Shown piece by piece: positions 43,853 to 52,311 of a DNA stretch of 64,000 nucleotides (position 1 is its first letter; each line of letters opens with the position of its first letter). The notes under the pieces were generated by a model. That model had not been told where the DNA came from, made no database searches, and saw only the letters and a list, made by a program, of their open reading frames with translations. Source of the stretch: Bombiscardovia asteroides_K (GTDB taxonomy: Bacteria; Actinomycetota; Actinomycetes; Actinomycetales; Bifidobacteriaceae); assembly GCF_048001765.1 (NCBI RefSeq), contig NZ_CP181447.1:868001-932000 (forward strand). Direction: 5' to 3'. The position numbers and the translations under genes are program-made.

Positions 43853-45157
43853 ATGAGTGAAAGCGATAACTCCGGTCGCCAGGATGTGTTCGATCGGGTC
43901 TGTGCCATGGCCGATGCGGCAGCCGCTGCACAGGCAGGTCTGGCGGGCATGACCGGTCAGGCCAGGAACGCTCTCTTGCTGGCACTGGCCGATGCACTGA
44001 TCGACCAGGCCGATCAGATTGCCGCAGTCAATGAGCAGGACTGCACCCAGGCTTTTGAAGAAGGAATGAGCGCCGGTCTGATCGACCGTCTGCGCTTGGA
44101 CAAGGTTCGTGTCGCTGATGCCGCCCGGGCCGTGCGCATGGTGGCTGGGCTGACCGATCCCCTGGGCGAGGTGGTTCGCGGCCATGACATGCCCAACGGC
44201 ATGCGGCTCAATCAGGTGCGGGTTCCTCTGGGTGTGGTGGCCATGATTTACGAGGCCCGCCCCAATGTCACCATCGATGTGGTGGCCCTCTGCCTCAAGT
44301 CCGGCAATGCGGCCCTCCTGCGAGGAGGCCATGCGGCCGATCGCACCAATCGGGCCCTGGTGGAACTGATAGGTGGGGTTCTTCGTGAGCAGGGGCTGGA
44401 TTCGGCTCTGGTGGCTTCCGTGGACCGATACGGTCGCGAAGGGGCCCAGGCTCTGATGAAGGCACGCGGTCATATCGATCTGCTGGTGCCCAGGGGTGGC
44501 CGCGGGTTGATTCGCAGCGTAATTGAGCAGGCCACCGTGCCCACCATCGAGACCGGGGCTGGCAATGTCCATATTTACGTGGACCGCTCGGTGGACATGG
44601 ATCAGGCCATTCCCATCATCGTCAACGCCAAGACCCAGCGGGTGGGCGTCTGCAACGCCGCCGAAAAGCTGATCATCCACCGGGATGTGGCCGCTGAATT
44701 CCTGCCCCGTGTGGCCCAAGCGCTGACAAGGGCCCAGGTCGAGCTGCACCTGGACACGGTCTCCATGGACATCCTTGCCGGACATGGTCTGCCTGAAGAC
44801 CTGCTGGTCCGTGCAGAAGAGGCTGACTGGGATCGCGAATATCTGGATTTGAAGATGGGGGTCCGCGTGGTGGACTCCCTGGATCAGGCCATTGAGCACA
44901 TCAACCGTCACTCCACTGGTCATACAGAGGCCATCCTGGCCCGGGACTACGAGGCTGTGGAGGAGTTCTCCCGCCGGGTGGATTCAGCTGTGATCATGGT
45001 CAATGCCTCGACGCGATTCACCGATGGCGGCATGTTCGGCATGGGTGCCGAGCTGGGCATCTCCACCCAGAAGCTGCATGCCCGAGGGCCTATGGGTCTG
45101 CAGGAGCTGACCACCACCAAATGGATCGGCTACGGCAGGGGGCAGGTGCGGCCGTGA
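43853..45157 (+). CDS. proA: glutamate-5-semialdehyde dehydrogenase (gamma-glutamyl phosphate reductase)
   Basis: Second step of proline synthesis from glutamate. The 434-residue aldehyde-dehydrogenase-fold enzyme has the nucleophile Cys267 in TQRVGVCNAAEKL, the family block VPLGVVAMIYEARPNVT and the C-terminal GMGAELGISTQKLHARGPMGL. The start is ATG (MSESDNSGR) after GGCGAAAGGATC. Its stop overlaps the next gene's GTG. proB is not in the window. Confidence 0.95.
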   Translation: MSESDNSGRQDVFDRVCAMADAAAAAQAGLAGMTGQARNALLLALADALIDQADQIAAVNEQDCTQAFEEGMSAGLIDRLRLDKVRVADAARAVRMVAGLTDPLGEVVRGHDMPNGMRLNQVRVPLGVVAMIYEARPNVTIDVVALCLKSGNAALLRGGHAADRTNRALVELIGGVLREQGLDSALVASVDRYGREGAQALMKARGHIDLLVPRGGRGLIRSVIEQATVPTIETGAGNVHIYVDRSVDMDQAIPIIVNAKTQRVGVCNAAEKLIIHRDVAAEFLPRVAQALTRAQVELHLDTVSMDILAGHGLPEDLLVRAEEADWDREYLDLKMGVRVVDSLDQAIEHINRHSTGHTEAILARDYEAVEEFSRRVDSAVIMVNASTRFTDGGMFGMGAELGISTQKLHARGPMGLQELTTTKWIGYGRGQVRP

Positions 45158-45711
45158 ACGAGAAGATCGAAGAGCTCTTCCAACGCGAACACGACAATCC
45201 GCGTATCTGGTTGAGGGTGGCTTCAGAGCGGTTGAGTCTGTTGCGGTACGTCTTTCTGGTCCAAATCGAGGACGGCATCCCGGATGCTGACCAGCGCTCC
45301 TGCCTGGAGTACGCCGATGCAGTCCTGATTGGTTGGCCTGACGAACATGCCGATGATGTGCGTGACTTGGATCAGGACCAACTCAACCAGGTCAGGCACG
45401 ACATCACCGTCATGGAGGAGCGGGTGCCGGTCTTCCGTAAGCAGGAGCAGGAGGGGCGCATCGCCGACCTGTCCGACTCATTGGTAGCCATCACCGGCTG
45501 CGTGGCCCAGGTCCGTCGGGCCTATCAGCCGGGCTTCCCTCTGCCCACCTATTCCGAGATCCGCCGTGTGGTCCAGGAGGAGTGGAATGCCGACATGGAG
45601 CGGATCGATCCTGACCGGGTCAACCCCAGCGCCGAGCAGATGCGCCAGGAGGCCGAGTCTGAGAACGAGGAGAACGCCTCGGAAGCCAGACGGGAGGGCG
45701 AGCAGGCGTGA
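45154..45711 (+). CDS. conserved hypothetical protein between proA and nadD
   Basis: A 185-residue, acidic, soluble protein without signal peptide or membrane segment. The N-terminal half (RIWLRVASERLSLLRYVFLV, YADAVLIGWPDEHADDVRDL) looks helical, and the last 40 residues are Glu/Arg-rich and probably disordered. I do not recognise a domain. Start GTG overlaps the proA stop and its own stop overlaps the nadD start (4 bp), so all three are translationally coupled. The tight coupling argues that it is a real gene; function unknown. Confidence 0.75.
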   Translation: MNEKIEELFQREHDNPRIWLRVASERLSLLRYVFLVQIEDGIPDADQRSCLEYADAVLIGWPDEHADDVRDLDQDQLNQVRHDITVMEERVPVFRKQEQEGRIADLSDSLVAITGCVAQVRRAYQPGFPLPTYSEIRRVVQEEWNADMERIDPDRVNPSAEQMRQEAESENEENASEARREGEQA

Positions 45712-46397
45712 ACCGGATGATGTCTGAACTGTCCAAGGAGGGGGAATCGGGGCAGGAGCCATCAGATATTGACGGGGCCTGTGGACCGGCCCACCCTAAC
45801 CGTCCACCCCGGGTGGGAATCATGGGCGGCACCTTCGATCCCATCCATAATGGCCACTTGGTGGCTGCCTCGGAGGTGGCCTGGGTCTACAACCTTGATG
45901 AGGTCATCTTTGTGCCCACCGGCCGCCCGGCCTTCAAGCTGAATAAGACGGTGACCAATGCCGAGGACCGCTATCTGATGACCGTGATCGCCACGGCCTC
46001 CAACCCCAAGTTCACGGTCTCCCGAGTGGACATTGAGCGTCCTGGCATCACCTACACGGTGGACACCCTGCGCGACATCAAGCGGATGCGTCCCGACAGC
46101 GACCTCTTCTTCATCACCGGGGCGGACGCCGTGGCCGAGATCATGCGTTGGAAGGATGCCAACAGAATGTGGGACCTGGCCAAGTTCGTGGCCGTCTCCC
46201 GACCCGGCTACTCCTCCAGTCTCGACAACCTTCAGGTGCCTGCCCACTGCGTTGATACCCTGGAGATTCCGGCCCTGTCCATCTCGTCCACGGACGTGCG
46301 GCGTCGTTCGGCCCGGGGAATGCCGGTCTGGTACCTGGTCCCGGACGGGGTGGTGCAGTACATCAACAAGCACGGGCTCTACCGCTCGGCTTCCTGA
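45708..46397 (+). CDS. nadD: nicotinate-nucleotide adenylyltransferase
   Basis: Adenylates nicotinate mononucleotide, the step before NadE. The 229-residue nucleotidyltransferase has GGTFDPIHNGH (40-50), FVPTGRPAFK and the C-terminal ISSTDVRRR. A 33-residue Ser/Glu/Pro-rich N-terminal extension precedes the fold. The assigned GTG overlaps the previous stop; internal ATGs at codons 4 and 5 are alternatives. It is separated from rsfS, its usual partner, by prs, a tRNA, a HAD gene and glmU. Confidence 0.93.
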   Translation: MNRMMSELSKEGESGQEPSDIDGACGPAHPNRPPRVGIMGGTFDPIHNGHLVAASEVAWVYNLDEVIFVPTGRPAFKLNKTVTNAEDRYLMTVIATASNPKFTVSRVDIERPGITYTVDTLRDIKRMRPDSDLFFITGADAVAEIMRWKDANRMWDLAKFVAVSRPGYSSSLDNLQVPAHCVDTLEIPALSISSTDVRRRSARGMPVWYLVPDGVVQYINKHGLYRSAS

Positions 46398-46500
46398 GCT
46401 TCGCGTACCGTCGTACTCGCCAACACGGACTGCCCTGCTGTGTCAGCGCGCGCCATTATTATGGAGGCTGTCCGCTTCAGCGAAAACAACGTTTGGAGAT

Positions 46501-47517
46501 ATGGTGAGCGCGATACTCAAAGGCAGACCAGGAAAAAATCTCATACTTGTCACAGGCCGGACCCATCCCAGACTCGCGGCGGACGTGGCCGATCAACTCG
46601 GCATTGACGTCCTGGAGACGACAGCATACGACTTTGCCAACGGCGAGATGTATGTGCGTTATACGGAGTCGGTGCGTGGTGCGGATGTCTTCGTTTTGCA
46701 GACCCACTCCGACCCGGTCAACAAGTCCATCATGGAACAGCTGATCATGATCGACGCCCTCAAGAGGGCCTCGGCGCGGTCCATCACCGCAGTCTGCCCG
46801 CTCCTGGGCTACTCCCGTCAGGACAAGAAACACCTGGGCCGCGAGCCCATCTCCTGCCGACTCATGTTCGACCTGCTCAAGGCGGCCGGTGCGGACCGAA
46901 TCATGTCGGTCGACCTGCACGCTGCCCAGTCCCAGGGCTTCTTCGACGGGCCTGTGGACCACCTGATCGCCATGCCTGTGCTGGTGGACTATGTGCGTGA
47001 CCGGATGGATCTGTCCAAGGTGGCCGTGGTCTCTCCCGATGCGGGCCGCATCCGGGTGGCGGAGCAGTGGGCCCAGCGCCTGGGAGGCGTGCCCCTGGCC
47101 TTCATCCACAAGACCCGTGACATCACCCAGCCCAACAAGGCTGTGGCACATCGTGTGGTGGGCGACGTGCGCGGCCTGGATTGCGTGCTGGTGGACGACC
47201 TGATCGACACCGGCGGCACCATCGCCGAGGCCTGCAACGTCCTGGATGAGGCTGGCGCCAACTCCATCACCATTGTGGCCACCCACGGTGTCATGTCCGG
47301 ACCCGCCGTGGAGCGGCTTAAGTCCTGCAAGGCCAAGGAGGTCATTCTGACCGACACGGTCCCCATTCCCCAAGAGAAGCGTTGGGACGGGCTGACCGTC
47401 CTGTCCATCGCCCCCCTGCTTGCCTCGGCCATCAAGGCGGTCTTCGAGGACGGCTCGGTGGCCCGGCTCTTCGACACCTATCCTGCCCATCATGGCCAGG
47501 GCTTCCTCTTTGCTTAA
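46501..47517 (+). CDS. prs: ribose-phosphate pyrophosphokinase
   Basis: Makes PRPP for purine, pyrimidine, histidine, tryptophan and NAD synthesis. The 338-residue class I enzyme shows LGYSRQDKKHLGREPISCRL, the divalent-ion site SVDLHAAQSQGFFDG and the PRPP loop VLVDDLIDTGGT (229-240). GGAG lies before the ATG at 46501 with short spacing; the GTG one codon later has better spacing. About 20 residues longer than E. coli Prs. tRNA-Gln follows 81 bp downstream. Confidence 0.95.
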   Translation: MVSAILKGRPGKNLILVTGRTHPRLAADVADQLGIDVLETTAYDFANGEMYVRYTESVRGADVFVLQTHSDPVNKSIMEQLIMIDALKRASARSITAVCPLLGYSRQDKKHLGREPISCRLMFDLLKAAGADRIMSVDLHAAQSQGFFDGPVDHLIAMPVLVDYVRDRMDLSKVAVVSPDAGRIRVAEQWAQRLGGVPLAFIHKTRDITQPNKAVAHRVVGDVRGLDCVLVDDLIDTGGTIAEACNVLDEAGANSITIVATHGVMSGPAVERLKSCKAKEVILTDTVPIPQEKRWDGLTVLSIAPLLASAIKAVFEDGSVARLFDTYPAHHGQGFLFA

Positions 47518-47598
47518 AGCCTTGCCTGCCCGCCATGGCGTGGCGTAATCGTCCGGCTGTGGCATAATGAACCTGGCGGGGCCCCAGGGTTCCGCCTT

Positions 47599-47669
47599 TC
47601 CCCCATGGTGTAAAGGCAGCACACGGGTCTTTGGAACCCTTAGTCTTGGTTCGAATCCAGGTGGGGGAG
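47599..47669 (+). tRNA. tRNA-Gln (anticodon TTG)
   Basis: Acceptor TCCCCCA (47599-47605) pairs with TGGGGGA (47662-47668), discriminator G. The anticodon loop CTTTGGA carries TTG, the T-arm is CTTGG-TTCGAAT-CCAGG, and the D-loop contains GTGTAAAGGCAG. The first pair of the anticodon stem is a C-T mismatch; the other four pair. CCA is not encoded. A -10-like CATAAT lies about 30 bp upstream. Confidence 0.93.
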
Positions 47670-47736
47670 CTTACGCTCGCCGATTCCGGTCGGAGACGGC
47701 CTCCTAGGGGTCGGTGACCAACCGAAAGGAACTGTC

Positions 47737-48534
47737 TTGGCAGTCAAGAAGATCGAAACCTGGCTCACCGACATGGACGGCGTGCTGGTGCACGAGAACA
47801 CGGCCCTGCCCGGCGCTGCCGAATTCATCGACACCCTCAAGCGCAACAACCGCCAGTATCTGGTGCTGACCAACAATCCCATCTACACCCCTCGTGACCT
47901 TTCGGCCCGCCTCGGTCGTTCGGGCATCGACGTGCCCGAGGATCGGATTTGGACCTCGGCCCTGGCCACTGCCGACTTCGTGTCCCGGACCATGCCGCGG
48001 GGATCGGCCTACGTGATCGGCGAAGCCGGGCTGACCACGGCCCTGCACGAGGCCGGATTCATTCTTTCCGACATCAACCCGGACTATGTGATCCTGGGCG
48101 AGACCCGAACCTACTCCTTTGAGTCCATCACGACAGCCATCCGCTTGATTCTGGGCGGCGCCCGCTTCATCTGCACTAATCCGGACGCCACCGGCCCCAG
48201 CGAGAACGGCGTCCTACCGGCAGCCGGCGCGGTGGCGGCCCTGGTGACCAAGGCCACCAATCGGGAGCCTTACTTTGTTGGCAAGCCCAATCCCATCATG
48301 TTCCGCACAGCCCTGAATAGGGTAGGCGGCCACTCCGAGACCACGGCCATGATCGGCGACCGGATGGATACCGATGTGGTGGCCGGAGTCGAGGCCGGCC
48401 TGAACACCTTCCTGGTGCTGACCGGTATCACCACACGATCCGAGGTGGAAACCTTCCCCTACCGCCCAGACCAGGTGGTGGACTCCATTCAGGATCTGAT
48501 CGACATCGCCGAGAGCGGGGTGGTGGAGTTTTGA
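47737..48534 (+). CDS. HAD-superfamily (IIA, NagD-like) hydrolase
   Basis: A 265-residue phosphatase with nucleophile motif WLTDMDGVLVHEN (Asp12, Asp14), motif II LTNNP and the C-terminal VGKPNPIMF and IGDRMDTDVVAG segments, the NagD pattern. Members act on nucleotides or sugar phosphates; the substrate here is unknown. The start is TTG, with AAAGGA 6 nt upstream. Its TGA overlaps the TTG start of glmU, so the two are coupled; a link to amino-sugar metabolism is only suggested. Confidence 0.88.
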   Translation: MAVKKIETWLTDMDGVLVHENTALPGAAEFIDTLKRNNRQYLVLTNNPIYTPRDLSARLGRSGIDVPEDRIWTSALATADFVSRTMPRGSAYVIGEAGLTTALHEAGFILSDINPDYVILGETRTYSFESITTAIRLILGGARFICTNPDATGPSENGVLPAAGAVAALVTKATNREPYFVGKPNPIMFRTALNRVGGHSETTAMIGDRMDTDVVAGVEAGLNTFLVLTGITTRSEVETFPYRPDQVVDSIQDLIDIAESGVVEF

Positions 48535-49925
48535 GCGGCGGGCAGACGCTGACCGCTGGCATCATTCTGGCCGCAGGCGAGGGCACTCGTATGCGCTCGG
48601 CCCATCCCAAGGTTCTGCACACCCTGGCCGGCAAGACCTTCCTGCAGAGGGTCATGACTTCGGTAACTGCACTCAATCCCGAGCTCACGGCTGTGGTGGT
48701 TCATCATCAGGCCGACCTGGTGGCGCAGGCTGCACGCTCCTATGATTCCCAGGTGCGCATCGTGCGTCAGGACAGCCGACCGGGAACGGGGCGTGCGGTC
48801 CAGTGCGCCGTGGACCAGCTGGATGGGGAGCTTCGGCACGACGGCCAGGTGCTGATCGTCGCCTCGGACATGCCCCTGCTGGACGCGGACACGCTGCGTA
48901 GCCTGCTCGACTACCATGTCAGCTCCGGCGACGGAGCTACGGTGTTGACCGTCAATCTGGACGACCCCACCGGATACGGCCGCATCATCCGTGACCAGGA
49001 TGGACGGGTCCTGCGCATCGTCGAACAGCGGGACGCCACCGGCACCGAGCTGGCCGTCAAGGAGGTCAACACCTCCGTTTACGTCTTCGAGGCAGACCTG
49101 CTCCGACAGGCGGTCCGCGGTCTGGATGACAGCAACGCCCAGGGCGAGTTCTATCTGACCGATGCCCTGGAGACTGCCCGCCGCCTGGGCAGGGTCGGGG
49201 CCTTCGCTGCCCCTGATCCGCTCAAGGTCGAAGGTGTCAACGACAGGATCCAGCTGGCCGATCTGGCCAAGGCCCATAACCTGCGGGTCTGTCGAGAGTT
49301 CATGCGTCAGGGGGTGACCATCCTGGACCCGTCCACCACCTGGATCGAGGACGATGTGGTCATCCAGCAGGATGCCGTCATTCTGCCTGGATGCTTCCTG
49401 CAGGGTCATACCGAGATCGCCTCGGACGCGGTCATCGGCCCCTATACCACCCTGATCGATGCTATCGTCGAGCCGCAGGCCAAGGTGGAACGTTCCCGCG
49501 TGCAGGAAACCAGGATCGGAGCCCGGGCCAACATCGGTCCATGGACCTATCTGAGGGCTGGCAACGTCCTTGCCGAGGACACCAAGGCCGGGGCCTTCGT
49601 GGAGATGAAGAAGGCCACCATCGACCACGGGACCAAGGTGCCTCATCTTTCCTATGTTGGGGATGCCCACATAGGCCACGACAGCAACGTGGGAGGCGGG
49701 TCCATCACAGCCAACTATGACGGCGTGCACAAGAACCGCACCGAGATCGGATCGGAAGTACACGTGGGCGCAGGGAACCTCTTCGTAGCTCCCGTCCAGG
49801 TGGGCGACGGAGTTACAACCGGAGCCGGATCGGTCATCCGCCATCCAGTCGAGGATGGGGCCATGGTCTATTCCACCAACGACCAGCACCAGGTTCCGGA
49901 TTGGAAACCCGCCTGGGAGCGGTAA
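48531..49925 (+). CDS. glmU: bifunctional UDP-GlcNAc pyrophosphorylase / glucosamine-1-phosphate acetyltransferase
   Basis: Produces UDP-N-acetylglucosamine for peptidoglycan. The 464-residue enzyme has the uridyltransferase signature LAAGEGTRM (13-21) with following PKVLH, and a left-handed beta-helix acetyltransferase domain from about 255 (hexapeptide-like runs, YVGDAHIGHDSNVGGGSITANYDG-type block around 390). Start TTG overlaps the HAD stop. The end is 40 bp before rsfS. Confidence 0.95.
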   Translation: MSGGQTLTAGIILAAGEGTRMRSAHPKVLHTLAGKTFLQRVMTSVTALNPELTAVVVHHQADLVAQAARSYDSQVRIVRQDSRPGTGRAVQCAVDQLDGELRHDGQVLIVASDMPLLDADTLRSLLDYHVSSGDGATVLTVNLDDPTGYGRIIRDQDGRVLRIVEQRDATGTELAVKEVNTSVYVFEADLLRQAVRGLDDSNAQGEFYLTDALETARRLGRVGAFAAPDPLKVEGVNDRIQLADLAKAHNLRVCREFMRQGVTILDPSTTWIEDDVVIQQDAVILPGCFLQGHTEIASDAVIGPYTTLIDAIVEPQAKVERSRVQETRIGARANIGPWTYLRAGNVLAEDTKAGAFVEMKKATIDHGTKVPHLSYVGDAHIGHDSNVGGGSITANYDGVHKNRTEIGSEVHVGAGNLFVAPVQVGDGVTTGAGSVIRHPVEDGAMVYSTNDQHQVPDWKPAWER

Positions 49926-49965
49926 CCTGACAGCATCTGCTTGACAACAAGGAAAGGCGTGACAA

Positions 49966-50442
49966 GTGCCAGCATTGCAGGAATCCATCGACGCGGTCCG
50001 GGTGGCCGCTCGGGCCGCCAATGATGTCAAGGCCATGGACATAGTGGCTTTCGACGTCTCACAGCCCATCGCCATCACCGACATCTTCATGGTGGCCACC
50101 GGCAGCAATGAACGTCAGGTCCTGGCCATCGCCGAGGAGGTGGAGAAGCAGCTCCACCTGCAGAAGAATCTGGACCCGCGCTCGAGGGAGGGTGTCCAGG
50201 AGGCCCAGTGGGTTCTGCTCGACTACGGTGATTTCGTCGTTCATATCATGCACAAGCAGGCCCGTGCCTACTACGACCTGGAACGGCTTTGGAAGGACTG
50301 CCCGCAGGTGGACCTGCAGCTGGAGCACCCCTTTACCCTTGCCGATGATGACCCGGATGGCCGGGTGCCCTCCAAGGCGGATGACCTGAATGGGGATGAT
50401 CTGCGCAGCCGTTTCGCTGACCCTCAGGAAAGCCATGACTGA
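49966..50442 (+). CDS. rsfS: ribosomal silencing factor RsfS
   Basis: Binds ribosomal protein L14 and blocks subunit joining when nutrients are low. The 158-residue protein has the family core AARAANDVKAMDIVAFDVS, ITDIFMVATGSNERQV and WVLLDYGDFVVHIMHKQARAYYDLERLW, followed by an acidic tail of about 40 residues. GTG start with AAGGAAAGG upstream. It overlaps the next gene by 8 bp. Confidence 0.93.
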   Translation: MPALQESIDAVRVAARAANDVKAMDIVAFDVSQPIAITDIFMVATGSNERQVLAIAEEVEKQLHLQKNLDPRSREGVQEAQWVLLDYGDFVVHIMHKQARAYYDLERLWKDCPQVDLQLEHPFTLADDDPDGRVPSKADDLNGDDLRSRFADPQESHD

Positions 50443-51175
50443 TTCGGATACCGCCGCTGAAAATGGCCAGCATGTGCGCTCCTTGACCGTGGTCCGTCAT
50501 GGGCAGACCTCATACAATGCCGGACACAGGATGCAGGGCCAGGTCGACATTCCCCTCAACAGCGTAGGCCGCTGGCAGGTGGAGAGGACCGCCGAGGAAC
50601 TTCGGGCTGAGTATGTGGATGGCGCCCCTCAAGACCGTCATCTGCTGGTGGTCTCCTCTGACCTGGGTCGGGCTGCCGCCACCGCCCACGCCTTCGCCGA
50701 CCCCCTGGGCCAGACGGTCCATCTTGATCCCGGGCTGCGTGAACGCGGCTTCGGCGAGTGGGAGGGAGCCAGCGCCGAGGAGGTCCGTCAACGCTGGCCC
50801 GAGGATTACGAATCCTGGTCCCGGGGCGCCGGGGGAGAGCTGCTCCACGGTGCCGAGACCAAGCCTCAGGTGGGCAAACGAGGCCTGGAAACCCTGAACC
50901 GATGGATCCATCGGGCTGGTCCGGACACGGATCTCATGGTCTTCTCCCATGGGTCCTTTATTGCTGAGGCCCTTCAGGCCTTGCTGGGCATGGCTGCTGC
51001 ATATCCCGAATACCTGGGTCTGGTCACCATGCGGAACGCCCACTGGGCGCGACTGATGCCAAGAGACCTGCCGGACGGCAGCCTGCGCTGGTCCATGATC
51101 GACTACAATCGCGGTCCGGCCATCGCCATGCGTGGGGACTGGGACAATCCCCGGGGGCTGGTCCAGACCGACTGA
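50435..51175 (+). CDS. histidine phosphatase (phosphoglycerate mutase-like)
   Basis: A 246-residue branch-1 histidine phosphatase. The RHG motif is in VVRHGQTSYN (His22) and the second catalytic His is in VFSHGSFI. Other features are LRERGFGEWEG and the substrate-side SSDLGRAAATA. The neighbour of rsfS in actinobacteria is commonly such a protein, often called phosphoglycerate mutase or, in mycobacteria, glucosyl-3-phosphoglycerate phosphatase. The true substrate is unknown. Start overlaps the rsfS end. Confidence 0.88.
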   Translation: MTDSDTAAENGQHVRSLTVVRHGQTSYNAGHRMQGQVDIPLNSVGRWQVERTAEELRAEYVDGAPQDRHLLVVSSDLGRAAATAHAFADPLGQTVHLDPGLRERGFGEWEGASAEEVRQRWPEDYESWSRGAGGELLHGAETKPQVGKRGLETLNRWIHRAGPDTDLMVFSHGSFIAEALQALLGMAAAYPEYLGLVTMRNAHWARLMPRDLPDGSLRWSMIDYNRGPAIAMRGDWDNPRGLVQTD

Positions 51176-51270
51176 GGCTCATGGGCGGTCGGCATACCAT
51201 CACAGTATCGCCATGACTACCAGCTACCATAAGAGCGCAGCCACCAGCCATAGGATCAAAAGGGGTCGGA

Positions 51271-52176
51271 GTGAAGCAGTTCTTTCATGACATTTCCTGG
51301 GCGCAGATCATCGCCGGCGCTCTTGCAGCCATGACCTCCTTCTGGCTGGCCGCCAAGATCGGCGTGGCTGGATCCATCATCGGCGTTGCCATCGGTTCCA
51401 TTGTCTCTGCCGTGGCCTCGCAGATTTACAAGAATGTTTTGGAAGCCTCTGGCCAGAAGCTGCAGGAGTCCGTGGTCGGCGGTGCTGACCAGGACGATGA
51501 CGACTCGGATTCGGATGGACAGACCACGACGAAACCGGCTCAGAGCAAGGATCGCCCTGGCGATTCCAAGGATGCTGCCGACGGGTCAACCCAGGTCATG
51601 GCCCCGGTAGATGGTTCCACGCAGGTCATGCCTCCCGTCGGTGACGAAAAGTCGGCATCCAAGACCGGCAGGACCATTTCGTCCAGCAATGGTCCACGAA
51701 CACACGCGGCCTCAATCACGGCAAACAGCAAGAAGAAGCTGGATCAGCGCCGACGCAATGTCATCATCGTCTCCGTGGTCAGCGCCCTGGTGGCCGTGCT
51801 GCTGTCCGCCCTGGCCATCAATGCCCTGACCAAGGGCGAAGGCACCGACAAGGTGGTTCGCAACGTGGTCAGCCCACCGACCAGCCAGGTGGTAACCCCC
51901 AGCCAGGAGGAGGAGACCCCCTCCAAGCCCGCGCGGCGCACCGAGGAGCCTGAATATCAGGCGACTCCCGGTGCCCCTCAGAACCAGCCCTCCGGGTCAA
52001 ATCAGAACCAAGGCAGCGAACAGGGATCCGGGCAGGGTCAACAGCAAGGAGGAAACCCCACGAGCTCGCCTTCGCCGTCTGCCGACGCGACCGGCTCCAC
52101 GCCCAGTCCCTCCAGCACGACTCCTACGCCACAATCGTCACCGACGAGTACGGCCAGTCCTTCGGCTCGTAGCTAA
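51271..52176 (+). CDS. membrane protein with duplicated TQVM motif and Ser/Pro-rich tail
   Basis: A 301-residue protein not matched to a known family. Residues about 12-50 are a Gly/Ala-rich hydrophobic hairpin, 72-160 an acidic then polar linker, 163-184 a membrane helix preceded by KKKLDQRRR, and 200-301 a Pro/Ser/Thr/Gln-rich tail probably outside the cell. The linker contains DGSTQVMAPV directly followed by DGSTQVMPPV (104-123), a tandem 10-residue repeat that resembles a phospho-threonine/FHA target. GTG start after AAGGGG. Stands between the phosphatase gene and gldA. Confidence 0.7.
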   Translation: MKQFFHDISWAQIIAGALAAMTSFWLAAKIGVAGSIIGVAIGSIVSAVASQIYKNVLEASGQKLQESVVGGADQDDDDSDSDGQTTTKPAQSKDRPGDSKDAADGSTQVMAPVDGSTQVMPPVGDEKSASKTGRTISSSNGPRTHAASITANSKKKLDQRRRNVIIVSVVSALVAVLLSALAINALTKGEGTDKVVRNVVSPPTSQVVTPSQEEETPSKPARRTEEPEYQATPGAPQNQPSGSNQNQGSEQGSGQGQQQGGNPTSSPSPSADATGSTPSPSSTTPTPQSSPTSTASPSARS

Positions 52177-52221
52177 TAACCAACCTGCCGCTCGGCGTGG
52201 CACACCCATCCCACCATGTAA

Positions 52222-52237
52222 TGTGACTAGGGTCACT
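52222..52237. promoter_or_regulatory. TGTGA-N6-TCAC palindrome upstream of gldA (Crp- or Rex-like site)
   Basis: TGTGA (52222-52226), CTAGGG, TCACT (52233-52237); with flanks, AATGTGAC faces GTCACTTT. It is about 75 bp before the gldA start and has the same arms and spacing as the site upstream of pflB at 25978. Confidence 0.6.
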
Positions 52238-52311
52238 TTCGGGCGGTTCAAGAGGCCCGTCCCTAAGGATCTGGTCCCGAAGGCGGAATCAGCAATGAGA
52301 AAGGTGTGTAT

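Noticed and set aside
46033..46500. Upstream extension of prs into nadD
   Set aside because: The open frame overlaps nadD out of frame. The ATG at 46501 gives the normal PRPP-synthetase N-terminus.
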